Of a stretch of DNA of 64,000 nucleotides, positions 44,030 to 51,772 are shown piece after piece. This DNA is from Candidatus Bathyarchaeota archaeon. Lineage in GTDB: Archaea > Thermoproteota > Bathyarchaeia > Bathyarchaeales > SOJC01. Each line of letters starts with the position of its first letter. Position 1 is the stretch's first letter. The stretch is taken from the NCBI GenBank assembly GCA_026014805.1, contig JAOZHR010000004.1, forward strand, positions 38,298 to 102,297, read 5' to 3'. Below the pieces are notes generated by a model. That model saw nothing but the letters and a program-made list of their open reading frames with translations, did no database searches and had not been told where the DNA came from. The translations under genes were made by a program, and so were the position numbers.

Positions 44030-44289
44030 GAAAGATGGAAGCTACTGTTAGAGAGTACGCACTCATCGACTTCTCCCAAGTTAAAGAACTGATACCAAAA
44101 GCAAAAAACTTTGGTGACCCCTTCCTTGAAACTGAACGATTGAATCTTGAGAAAAACACTTCGCTAGGATTAGGTAAAATCTTCGTTGCAGCCTTGAAAG
44201 GCCAAGTCATCGGCCACATTTCACTTGGTAAGAGAGCTTTGCGCGCGCGCGAACGCTCACTATCAAGAGTTCACAACGTGTTCGACTAA
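44017..44289 (+). pseudogene. Truncated GNAT-type N-acetyltransferase
   Basis: 90 codons covering only the first half of a GNAT fold: REYALIDFSQVKELI, FGDPFLETERL, then the strand pair GKIFVAALKGQVIGHISL. The acetyl-CoA motif (R/Q-x-x-G-x-G/A) and everything after are missing; the frame ends RVHNVFD where an intact protein would continue. A CGCGCGCGCG run (about 44244-44254) lies just before the end. Adjacent sequence belongs to the convergent nucleotidyltransferase gene. It overlaps cca by 13 bases. Probably a gene remnant. Confidence 0.6.
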
Positions 44290-44294
44290 ATTTC

Positions 44295-44927
44295 TTATAT
44301 TGGCAGAAATTTTTGTTCAGGATTTTCCTCTAGGACCATCTGCAGTTGTTTTATGGTTGAACCTGTAACTATGTCTCCGTAGATTTCACACCTAACTTGG
44401 TAACTAATGTCTTCTGGGCTACGGACTACGATTTCTGCATGGTCATTTGACGGAAAATCCACATAAATGTGGAAGGACTGCCCCTTTTTCCCTTTTTTTG
44501 TAACCGTTTGGATTTCGGTCCTCTTTATTGGATAGTTGTTTTTCTGAAGTGTTGAAACAATTTCTTGCGGATTTTTTGCATAAGCAGCAATATCGATGTC
44601 GCTGTTGCGGTGAGCAGTCCCTCGCCACACACTTCCAACCAAGACTGGACCAAAATTTCTGAGAACTCGCATTATTTGGAGAGCTTCACGTCTCATTTGG
44701 ACGAGTCTTTCCTGCCTTGTTTTTCCTTCTCTTTCCTCGGCGATTCGGTCAAGTTCTATTGCCACTTCAGCATTATTCGGAAGAACATGAACACCTAAAA
44801 TTTTAGCAGCACGCAGCTTAGCCTGCTTATACTCCTTTTCTTGCCCCGTGTAAAGCATTCCCGCAGCTTCTTGAGCAACTCGTTTCCTTTGATTTGTTCG
44901 ATGGTTGTGGCTCACTACATTTCCCAT
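44295..44927 (-). CDS. Nucleotidyltransferase-domain protein (polymerase beta superfamily)
   Basis: 210 residues. The motif GSVWRGTAHRNSDIDIAAY has the GS and DxD residues that bind NTP and metal. FHIYVDFPSNDHAEIVVR may give the third acid. An N-terminal helical part (RVAQEAAGMLYTGQEKEYKQAKLRAAKILG) is found in archaeal members that I associate with UPF-type nucleotidyltransferases. Substrate unknown. ATG 44927 is chosen; TTG 44960 would overlap the S3Ae gene, the upstream member of this transcript. Confidence 0.8.
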   Translation of the reverse strand: MGNVVSHNHRTNQRKRVAQEAAGMLYTGQEKEYKQAKLRAAKILGVHVLPNNAEVAIELDRIAEEREGKTRQERLVQMRREALQIMRVLRNFGPVLVGSVWRGTAHRNSDIDIAAYAKNPQEIVSTLQKNNYPIKRTEIQTVTKKGKKGQSFHIYVDFPSNDHAEIVVRSPEDISYQVRCEIYGDIVTGSTIKQLQMVLEENPEQKFLPI

Positions 44928-44946
44928 ATCATGGATAAAAGCTTGA

Positions 44947-45588
44947 TTATGCTGCTGCAACAGCTATTTCAGTTGGTCGAAATGTAAGTTTGGATTTTCT
45001 TATACCTATGTGACGTATAGGTGCAACCTTTTTAGCTTCATTGTAGATATCTGAGGCTATCTTGCCCAACACCACTTCTTGTACAAACTGGTCGAATGCA
45101 AGGGCGGCAGCTTTCTCGCTTACAATCTGCCTCATAATGCTTCTCATAGCTACTTCTTGAGATGTTTTCACACGATTCAAAGTAAATGCGCACACCGCAA
45201 CTCGCAGCCCAAAACCATCCTTCGCTGTAACATTAAGAACGGCATCAATACGGGTGGTCCTACGTCGAACCAAACTGCGCAGATAGTCTCGACTGTATTC
45301 ATGTCCTTTAAACACCGTTTTGGCTGCTTTACCATCTACTTCGGTGATTTGAAAAGACATCTTGAGGTATTGGTGAGCAAAGTCGTTAGTGATATCGTAA
45401 AGCGTAGCGTCGACGACTCTGCCGATAAGTTTTTTCGGGTCATCTGCTGGTATAGCGCCCAGTTCAACATTACCGAAGTAATTTGGCGCTATGATTGTGT
45501 ACCAAGATTTGCTGCGCCATTTGTCACGGACACGCTTTCCACGTTTAGACACATTTTTAACCTTCGCTGCGTCTGGAAAATTCAGCAT
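44947..45588 (-). CDS. rps3ae: 30S ribosomal protein S3Ae (eS1)
   Basis: 213 residues. KDKW-like RVRDKWRSKSWYTIIAPNYF, LGAIPADDPKKLIGRVVDATL, and RRRTTRIDAVLNVTAKDG are typical. In other archaea this gene often follows pcc1 in the S15-RecJ-Pcc1 cluster. Here that cluster lies 2.3 kb upstream on the same strand, separated by serS, a forward pseudogene and intergenic DNA. A degenerate copy of part of its C-terminal region lies immediately upstream at 45732-45872. Confidence 0.94.
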   Translation of the reverse strand: MLNFPDAAKVKNVSKRGKRVRDKWRSKSWYTIIAPNYFGNVELGAIPADDPKKLIGRVVDATLYDITNDFAHQYLKMSFQITEVDGKAAKTVFKGHEYSRDYLRSLVRRRTTRIDAVLNVTAKDGFGLRVAVCAFTLNRVKTSQEVAMRSIMRQIVSEKAAALAFDQFVQEVVLGKIASDIYNEAKKVAPIRHIGIRKSKLTFRPTEIAVAAA

Positions 45589-45731
45589 CCTTCTATTAAA
45601 AGTTTTACTAGCTGAACCATACTAGGTAGGTACATGCAAAAGCTATGTTCAAGCAAGAGAACATATCCGGATATATTGGAGATGATGAGAAACGATGAAA
45701 ACTGAAGGAAAGTTGCTCGATGGCCTCGGCG

Positions 45732-45872
45732 AACTACCCGCTTTTCTAGTTGTTCCTGTAACAGTTGGTCGAAATTAAGGGCGGCTGCTGCGTTTTTGAA
45801 GCAGAAAAACCAGAGAATCATGAGTTGCGACCGCATAATTACTGATTTAGATGACACTTTAATGCAAAATTG
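45732..45872 (-). pseudogene. Degenerate fragment of ribosomal protein S3Ae
   Basis: Translated on the reverse strand, KVSSKSVIMRS aligns with VKTSQEVAMRS of S3Ae, and NAAAALNFDQLLQEQLEKRV aligns with KAAALAFDQFVQEVVLGKI. The DNA also matches around CAACTG/TTGGTCGAA and AAGGGCGGC. The region between is altered (hydrophobic FF stretch), and after this the similarity ends. It begins just after the serS stop and lies upstream of the intact gene. A partial duplication that decayed is the simplest view. Confidence 0.6.
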
Positions 45873-45878
45873 AAAGAT

Positions 45879-47162
45879 TTAAAGTGGTTCCAGCTTTTCT
45901 AGGCTATTCATGTATTTAGTTAAGACCTTAGGAATAAGAACTGACCCGTCTTTTTGTTGGTATTGTTCTAAGACTGCCAGCATTGTTCTGCTTGTAGCTA
46001 TGGCCGTATTGTTTATTGTGTGAACATAACCTTTAGGCGCCTGTCCTTCCTTCTCTCGATAGCGAATGTTTAAACGTCTTGCTTGATAATCTGTGCAATT
46101 CGAATTGGAACCAATTTCTCTGTAAACACCATCAGCCATCCAAACATTAATATCATACTTTTTAGCCGCCAAAATCCCAATGTCACCGGTGCAAACGTTC
46201 ACTACCTTATAATGCAGCCCCAACGCTTGATACAGCTCTTCCGCGTTCTTCTGCAATTCTTCGTGGAAACTCCACGAGTTCTTTGGGAGACACAAAATAA
46301 ACTGTTCAACTTTATTGAACTGGTGCATCCTAAACAATCCTTTAGTATATTTGCCGTGAGCGCCCACCTCCTTTCTAAAACAGGAGCTCACACCAACCAA
46401 CTTAATTGGCAAATCATCCTTAAGCAAAACTTCATCCATAAACATGGCCGCTAGAGGATGCTCAGCCGTAGCAATCATGTACAAATCTTCGTTTTCAACC
46501 TTATACATAACATTCTCAAAATCCGCCAAATCGGTTACACCTTCGTATGGTTTCCGCCTTAGCATAAAAGGCGGCTCAATAAGCTGATACCCTTCCTTAA
46601 GCATGAAATCGATGGCAAATCGTTGCAGAGCTAAGTCTAGCAAAACTAAATCGCCTTTAAGATAGAAAAAGCCATGACCAGCAACTTTGGCGCCTCTTTC
46701 GTCGTCAATCAACTCTAAACCTTTTGCAATTTCTAAATGGTTTTTTGGTTTGAAATCAAATTTTGGAGGTCTAGCCCACACTTTAACCTCTACGTTGTCA
46801 TTTTCGTCTTTTCCAATAGGTACTGATTCGTGCAAAATGTTAGGTAGCCTCATTAGAATGTGGTCAGCATTCTGTTTGCATCTCTCCCCTTGCTGCTGTA
46901 AAGCAACAATTTCGTTGTCCAACTTGCGACCTCGCTCGATTTGTTTCTCGATTGGTCTTCCAACATTTTTCAAAGAAGCTATCTCATTCGTGATTTTTCG
47001 CCTTTCATACCTAAGCTTATTAGCCTTGGTTAAGAGGTGACGCCACTCGTGGTCATGTTTGATCAAGTCCTCTAACATTTGGAGCTTCTCAGCGTCGCGC
47101 CGCTTCTTCAAATTTTGCCTTACAATTTCCGGGCGTTCACGAATTAGTTTAATATCCAGCAA
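45879..47162 (-). CDS. serS: Seryl-tRNA synthetase
   Basis: 427 residues. The N-terminal helical arm (KLQMLEDLIKHDHEWRHLLTK ... LDNEIVALQQQGERCKQNAD is split by basic turns) binds the tRNA long variable arm. The class II core shows PPFMLRRKPYEGVTDL, motif 2 CFRKEVGAHGKYTKGLFRMHQF and motif 3 NTAIATSRTMLAVLEQYQ. GSNSNCTDYQARRLNIRY is family-specific. Start is TTG 47162; the upstream ribosome site is weak. Confidence 0.94.
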   Translation of the reverse strand: MLDIKLIRERPEIVRQNLKKRRDAEKLQMLEDLIKHDHEWRHLLTKANKLRYERRKITNEIASLKNVGRPIEKQIERGRKLDNEIVALQQQGERCKQNADHILMRLPNILHESVPIGKDENDNVEVKVWARPPKFDFKPKNHLEIAKGLELIDDERGAKVAGHGFFYLKGDLVLLDLALQRFAIDFMLKEGYQLIEPPFMLRRKPYEGVTDLADFENVMYKVENEDLYMIATAEHPLAAMFMDEVLLKDDLPIKLVGVSSCFRKEVGAHGKYTKGLFRMHQFNKVEQFILCLPKNSWSFHEELQKNAEELYQALGLHYKVVNVCTGDIGILAAKKYDINVWMADGVYREIGSNSNCTDYQARRLNIRYREKEGQAPKGYVHTINNTAIATSRTMLAVLEQYQQKDGSVLIPKVLTKYMNSLEKLEPL

Positions 47163-47506
47163 GGCTATCCAACGTCCCTACAATGAATTTAGCTATTTAG
47201 CTTTATGTAGCTACTTTTCGCAACTAAATAACTTTTTTACATGCATTTCCTGGAGACAACACAGAAAATCGAAAATCTAAGGCTATGGTCTCAATATCTT
47301 ACTTGCTTACATGATAAGGCTTCCTGCAAGCCTAGATCTGAAAGCATAATATGAAATTGGTAGCGTAGAATTTCGCGCGTGGGATTCTTAGCTTCAGTAC
47401 GAATTGCAAAATTACACACTTGCTGAACGGCATATGCTTGATGTGTTTTCTAACTAAATGTTAATACAATCAAAGTGTTAGAGGGTAAGCGAGGTCTTAT
47501 AGTTTA
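47163..47506. other. 344-base intergenic region between divergent genes
   Basis: No gene recognised. It must hold the serS promoter and that of the small membrane-anchored ORF at 47507. One compact structured element stands out at 47304-47346 and is listed separately. The rest is AT-rich with no repeats I can see. Confidence 0.4.
47304..47346 (+). ncRNA. Possible k-turn or mini box C/D-like hairpin
   Basis: Outer stem TGCTT/AAGCA (47304-47308, 47342-47346) encloses an ATGATAA (47311-47317), close to box C RUGAUGA. An inner hairpin GGCTT-CCTGC-AAGCC (47318-47332) and a CTGA at 47338-47341 identical to box D follow. There is no D' or C' box and no room for a normal guide. It could be an L7Ae-binding element or chance. 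Confidence 0.2.
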
Positions 47507-47907
47507 ATGAAATTCTCTAAGCAGCTAGGCATCTTTCTGATATTGATTGGCGTTGCTACTTCTCTGATAATTGTGGGAGAACTCAGCGGCGAGTTTGGAA
47601 AAATAAGGCAACTGTCATCTAAACCTCAAAGAGTTTTGAGTATAACTAGAGGTGAATTCATCTCCCTAAACAACAGTGTCCTTTTCGGATTCGACGTTGA
47701 CGGCGAAGGAAAGGACGTTCTCAGAGTGAAGTGGCTACGAACCAAACTTTTAGTTGGCACGAGCCAATCGAAAATGGGAAAAGAATTTTTGGAAGCGAGA
47801 GCTTCATGTTGGACACAACACTATGCTCATTTGAAATCGATGTCACTGTAGAGTCTTACGACAAGCAGACACTCAAAATCGTGGACAACACCAAGCCAGC
47901 CAGCTAG
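47507..47907 (+). pseudogene. Small membrane-anchored extracytoplasmic protein, frameshifted
   Basis: The frame starts KFSKQLGIFLILIGVATSLIIVGEL, a signal anchor, and continues as a beta-rich domain to SQSKMGK. It then degenerates (EARASCWTQHYAHL) and stops at 47851. The -1 frame takes over sensibly from RIFGSESFML through CSFEIDVTVESYDKQTLKIV to a TAG at 47905-47907. One extra A in the AAAA run at 47779-47782 would restore a single protein of about 133 residues. It is either a recent mutation or a sequence error. Function unknown. Confidence 0.65.
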
Positions 47908-47921
47908 ATTTGGTGCCTAAA

Positions 47922-48179
47922 CTATAGCTTCGACGCCTTCACAGCCTCAAAGGTTTTTTCTGCCACCGATATGCAAGCCAACAAATCGTCTAAAGTTGCT
48001 ATGAAAGTTCCTAACGGCTTCTCGCAACACACTACAGCCAACAAACGGCAATCATTCCTTATCATCTCGATGCTCAAGCCTAAAGGCACTTCAACGTTGT
48101 CGGGCGAAACCGCTTTGACAACCGCCTTCGCCTCTTGTTCAGTTTCATAAACAAAAGAAAGCTTAGCTTCCAGCTTCAA
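47922..48179 (-). CDS. KEOPS complex subunit Pcc1
   Basis: 85 residues. Pcc1 landmarks: VSPDNVEVPLGLSIEM after an alanine-rich helix (EQEAKAVVKA), and STIDDLL-like FIATLDDLLACISVAE at the end. Pcc1 dimerises the t6A-forming KEOPS complex through Kae1. The frame is open to 48230, but TTG 48179, four bases after GGAG-CAAA, gives the family length. It starts inside the last codons of the RecJ gene (17-base overlap) and is the last gene of the Kae1-Bud32 operon. Confidence 0.85.
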   Translation of the reverse strand: MKLEAKLSFVYETEQEAKAVVKAVSPDNVEVPLGLSIEMIRNDCRLLAVVCCEKPLGTFIATLDDLLACISVAEKTFEAVKASKL

Positions 48180-49617
48180 TTTGCTCCAACCATTTCTTAA
48201 CCAGCCCGTCCACCAACTCAACGAAAGCATCTACATCCTTTATTGGAACCTGAGCCCCCGCAGCAATGTCGTGCCCGCCGCCGCTACCCCCAAACTTTTC
48301 TGCAGCCAGACGCATGATCTCACCCAAGTCTAACCCTTTATTCGTGAGCACATCCAAAGTTCTAGCCGAAACCTTCACCACCTCATCATCAGCAATGGCA
48401 TAAGCAATAATAGGCTTCTCCAGCTTTGGCAAACTAGTTGAAAGAATAGAAGAAAGAGTGCCGATTACCTTCTCGTTTATAAAGTCTCCACCACGAACCA
48501 CATATATACTCTCCAACTCGTCAATGCGCCCAGGCTCTTCCATCAACCAGCTCAAATACTTGGTAATAGTCCGCCTATAGTCTCCCAAAACTGTTTCAGC
48601 TTGTTCCAAAGCAGAGCCTCGGTCTCCCATGCATATAGCAACGCCTAGGCCAGCTTTTTCCATGCGGCCCGTCCCATTCAACAAAACTGAGAATTCTCGA
48701 GCGTCTCTGAGGGGGGTCCACGGTTCTTCATGCACAAGTGTATACACTGACCCTACTAAATTCAACACGTTACTCGGAAAGCCTTTGGAAATCAGATGGT
48801 CTGAAAGCGCGGAGCATAGCCGCTGTTTCTCCTCTTTAGAGAGGTCTCTTAACGCTCGCCACTTATCTCCATGTTTCGGCTTTATGCCGAGGCTGACGAG
48901 AAAGGCAAGGCTTTTGTCTTCTTCTCCGCTGATGCCTGGGAGAAAAGGGCTTGTTGTGTAGGCTAGGGCCTTGTGTATGGGGCGAGTTTCTCTACCGAAA
49001 AACATGAGGTCCTTCTCAACTTTCAAATATCCAACGGCTACAGCGTCGGCTACAATTTTCTCGTTTAACCCTCCTAACGCCCTTTGTTCATACTTGTCTT
49101 GTATGTCGCCCAACGCACCCACTACTGCTATGGCAGCCAAATCCCTATTCGCGTCATCTAGTGCACTAGCCACGAAATAAGCAACACCTGCACCGCTAAT
49201 GTTTTTAGAGCCATCAATTCCATGAAGGTGAGGGTTCACTTGAAATATTTTTGCGATGGAGTCACCAATCGGTTGATGGTGATCTAAGATAACTATTCGA
49301 TGATTGGAAAGATGCTCGCTTAAAACGTTCAGGTAGCCACTGCCTAAATCTGTCAGGATAGTAAGTGCAGGCTTATCAGAGGTTATGTCTGCCACAATTT
49401 TCTCGTCTACCCATTGTTGAATTCTGACACGGAAATTGGCCCCCAGCCTCGACAACGCTTTCCCGATAACGCCTGCTGCCGCTAAACCGTCAGCATCTAA
49501 ATGGGAAACAACGTGAATAAATCCGTCTTCTTCGACGCATTTAGAAATAAGTTTTGCAGCCTTAGAAGCATCGCTTGTGAAAGCCTTTATGGCGTCTTCT
49601 CCTATCGCCATTTTCAC
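48163..49617 (-). CDS. DHH-family single-strand exonuclease, archaeal RecJ-like
   Basis: 484 residues. DHH phosphoesterase motifs: VVSHLDADGLAAAGVI, TDLGSGYL, VILDHHQP and VVGALGDIQDKYE. The DHHA1 domain ends with EKFGGSGGGHDIAAGAQV. It degrades single-stranded nucleic acid; archaeal relatives partner with the replisome or with RNA. GTG 49617 or ATG 49611 is the start, with GGGGTGA immediately upstream. In archaea it commonly sits between S15 and Pcc1, as here. Confidence 0.88.
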   Translation of the reverse strand: MKMAIGEDAIKAFTSDASKAAKLISKCVEEDGFIHVVSHLDADGLAAAGVIGKALSRLGANFRVRIQQWVDEKIVADITSDKPALTILTDLGSGYLNVLSEHLSNHRIVILDHHQPIGDSIAKIFQVNPHLHGIDGSKNISGAGVAYFVASALDDANRDLAAIAVVGALGDIQDKYEQRALGGLNEKIVADAVAVGYLKVEKDLMFFGRETRPIHKALAYTTSPFLPGISGEEDKSLAFLVSLGIKPKHGDKWRALRDLSKEEKQRLCSALSDHLISKGFPSNVLNLVGSVYTLVHEEPWTPLRDAREFSVLLNGTGRMEKAGLGVAICMGDRGSALEQAETVLGDYRRTITKYLSWLMEEPGRIDELESIYVVRGGDFINEKVIGTLSSILSTSLPKLEKPIIAYAIADDEVVKVSARTLDVLTNKGLDLGEIMRLAAEKFGGSGGGHDIAAGAQVPIKDVDAFVELVDGLVKKWLEQIEAGS

Positions 49618-49629
49618 CCCAAAATTTAC

Positions 49630-50070
49630 TTAGACGATAGAAGCAGCCCTAGGTGCATATTTCCAGTCAGATGGTAGAACGCCTTTACGTTTGTAGTATT
49701 TGGACAATTTGTAAATCTTAGCCTCTACAACCTGCAACGCTCGTTTATTAGCTAAATCCATTTTGTTCTTCTCAAGGTGAGTGGAGAGCCCTGAAGCCTT
49801 CTTTAATAGCATTTCAAGGTCTTCCGGGATAGACGACGCCATCTCAGCTTCTGCTAGGATGCCGGTGATGCTTTTTCCTGTTATGGTTTTTGTCAGTGGG
49901 ATGCCATGTTGATCTCGCAGTATGGTGCCTATTCTGCTGGGAGAATGCCCCTCTCTCGCCAATTTTATGACTATTGCTTCCACTTCTTCAGACTCGTATT
50001 TACACCATAAGGGGGGTCGCTTACTTACAGGACGTATCGAATGTGATCTTCCTTTTTCTTGCTTTGGCAA
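49630..50070 (-). CDS. rps15: 30S ribosomal protein S15 (uS15, archaeal/eukaryotic S13e type)
   Basis: 146 residues. The archaeal N-terminal extension (RPPLWCKYESEEVEAIVIKLAREGHSPSRIGTILRDQHGIP) precedes the bacterial-like S15 core (SGLSTHLEKNKMDLANKRALQVVEAKIYKLSKYYKRKG is represented in blocks). Start TTG 50070 lies seven bases after GGAGGT. The basic start and the WKYAP end fit the family. Confidence 0.93.
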   Translation of the reverse strand: MPKQEKGRSHSIRPVSKRPPLWCKYESEEVEAIVIKLAREGHSPSRIGTILRDQHGIPLTKTITGKSITGILAEAEMASSIPEDLEMLLKKASGLSTHLEKNKMDLANKRALQVVEAKIYKLSKYYKRKGVLPSDWKYAPRAASIV

Positions 50071-50130
50071 CTATCTTACCTCCGAAAGCTCTTTCTAGGA
50101 CACATTGCAGATATTTAAAACTTCTTAAAC

Positions 50131-50724
50131 CTAAAAACTTGCCGTATACCATTCAGCGAATTTGCGAAAGGCTTTGGCTCGATGTGAATGTTGATTTTTT
50201 TCCTCTATAGTCATTCTGGCAAAAGTTTTCGATGAGTTCAAGGGTGTGAAAATGGGGTCAAAGCCGAACCCTTGGCTGCCACATTTTTCTTTAACGATTT
50301 TCCCTTCAACCTTACCGTGGAAGCATAATGCTTCATTCAAGGAAGGGCTTATGAAGGCAACGACTGATTCGAAATATGCGTTTCTGTTGGTTATGTTTCC
50401 CATCAGTTTCAGAACCCCATCGTTGCTGATTGTTCGGTAAACATACGAAGAGTAAGGACCTGGAAAATTTTTTAGTGCTTCGATGAATAGGCCTGCGTCT
50501 TCTACCATGATAGGTAGGTTGCATTTTTTAACTGCGTCTACAGCGCTTGCTTTCGCAACATTTTCTATGTTATCATCCTGAATTTCAACTGCACCAATTT
50601 TTTTCAGCATTGCCGTTGCTATCTTGTAGTCGCTTAGGACTCGACGAGCTTCACTAAACTTGTGAATGTTGCTTGTTACAATGAATGTCACTCTGCCTTT
50701 TATAAAATCGGTCATAGAACTCAC
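50131..50724 (-). CDS. rdgB: XTP/dITP pyrophosphatase (RdgB/HAM1)
   Basis: Removes non-canonical purine NTPs from the pool. FIVTSNIHKFSEARRVL at the N-terminus, VEDAGLFIEALKNFPGPYSSYV, GKVEGKIV and GFGFDPIFTP are diagnostic. The GTG at 50724 overlaps the VOC gene stop (GTGA); ATG 50715 and GTG 50691 are alternatives, the last nearest to the usual start of the fold. About 190-197 residues. Confidence 0.92.
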   Translation of the reverse strand: MSSMTDFIKGRVTFIVTSNIHKFSEARRVLSDYKIATAMLKKIGAVEIQDDNIENVAKASAVDAVKKCNLPIMVEDAGLFIEALKNFPGPYSSYVYRTISNDGVLKLMGNITNRNAYFESVVAFISPSLNEALCFHGKVEGKIVKEKCGSQGFGFDPIFTPLNSSKTFARMTIEEKNQHSHRAKAFRKFAEWYTASF

Positions 50725-51116
50725 GTAGTTTTAGTGCCTTTCATGCTTACTTTAAAGTATTTCTTCCAGTCAATTTGCACAATTTCCAATAAGTTTCCGT
50801 CGGGATCAAGAAAACTCGCCTCTCTGCTTCCCCAAGGCTCATTGTGAGGTTTTTTGACAGAATCTACACCTTTCTTCTTAAGTGTTCCATATACTGCTTC
50901 AACATCATCCACAAAGAACTCAACAGATGGCGCATCTTCTATACGTCCTTTTTCCTTTCTGCCGGGTCTAAGCCCGATTTCCACTCCGCCACATTGAAAG
51001 CCAGCGTAAGAAGAATATTCATACTTCTTGTTAAGCCCCAAAGTTTTTTCGTAAAAAGCAACAGCTTCCTTGAGATTGAATACAGCGAGAGTTATGCCCC
51101 AAATACTTTTAATCAT
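50721..51116 (-). CDS. VOC-family (glyoxalase/bleomycin resistance-like) protein
   Basis: 131 residues. Two beta-alpha-beta-beta-beta units: IKSIWGITLAVFNLKEAVAFYEKTLGL, and VEFFVDDVEAVYGTLKKKGV with FLDPDGNLLEIVQ. The final Glu and possible metal positions fit a dioxygenase, isomerase or lyase of small molecules. Function unknown. It overlaps both neighbours by four bases (ATGA and GTGA), so it is firmly embedded in the KEOPS operon, although no role in t6A is known to me. Confidence 0.85.
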   Translation of the reverse strand: MIKSIWGITLAVFNLKEAVAFYEKTLGLNKKYEYSSYAGFQCGGVEIGLRPGRKEKGRIEDAPSVEFFVDDVEAVYGTLKKKGVDSVKKPHNEPWGSREASFLDPDGNLLEIVQIDWKKYFKVSMKGTKTT

Positions 51117-51772
51117 TCTTCTACTTTCCTCCTTTCAGAAATATATCGCCCTCGCTTTTCAATCTCACCTATCTTTCCTAATACTTTTTTCGCCACTTCA
51201 ACCCCAACAACTTTAGCGTAGCCTTCCAAAACGGCGTTGAAACATTCTTCAGCATAACGGAAATGGGTACTTTGAAATGCGCGCTTCATAAGATGAAGAT
51301 CAACGCCTCTTAATTCCAGCTCAACAGTTTTTTCTCCAAGCCCAAAATCAACAAAAACCACTTTTCCACGGGGAGTTAATATCATGTTAGAAGTTGTAAG
51401 GTCGCCATGAATAATACTGTTGCAGTGAAGACGACCAATAAGTTCGCCAATGTGCCTGCTTAAGCTTTGACGTTCTTCAGAAGAAAGATTGTCTAAAATC
51501 TGTTTCACCTGTTTTCCTTCAACGAACTCCATGATAATATTCGAATCAGCTAGATCTACCATAAAAATTGTAGGAGTTAGGACTCCCGCCTTTTTCGCAT
51601 GATGAAGAAGCTGAGATTCGTGAATGGTTCGGTAAGCGCGGATTTTTTCGTCTATTTCAGGAAGCCTATATTTTTTTGGGAGCCGTCGCTTCATAATCAC
51701 TCTCCGCCCTTGCCAATCCTCGAGAAAAAGACTCGCCTCCGCCCCTTTCTTGACCAGCATACTATCCTTCAA
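51113..51772 (-). CDS. bud32: KEOPS kinase/ATPase Bud32
   Basis: 219 residues, a minimal kinase. LVKKGAEASLFLED and RVIMKRRLPKKYRLPEID give the lysine region, IIMEFVEG the hinge, IIHGDLTTSNMIL the catalytic loop and VFVDFGLG the DFG. A short basic C-terminus is typical. It binds Kae1 and supports threonylcarbamoyl transfer to tRNA A37. It begins inside the Kae1 gene end, as TTG 51772 or ATG 51760. In some archaea the two are fused. Confidence 0.94.
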   Translation of the reverse strand: MKDSMLVKKGAEASLFLEDWQGRRVIMKRRLPKKYRLPEIDEKIRAYRTIHESQLLHHAKKAGVLTPTIFMVDLADSNIIMEFVEGKQVKQILDNLSSEERQSLSRHIGELIGRLHCNSIIHGDLTTSNMILTPRGKVVFVDFGLGEKTVELELRGVDLHLMKRAFQSTHFRYAEECFNAVLEGYAKVVGVEVAKKVLGKIGEIEKRGRYISERRKVEE

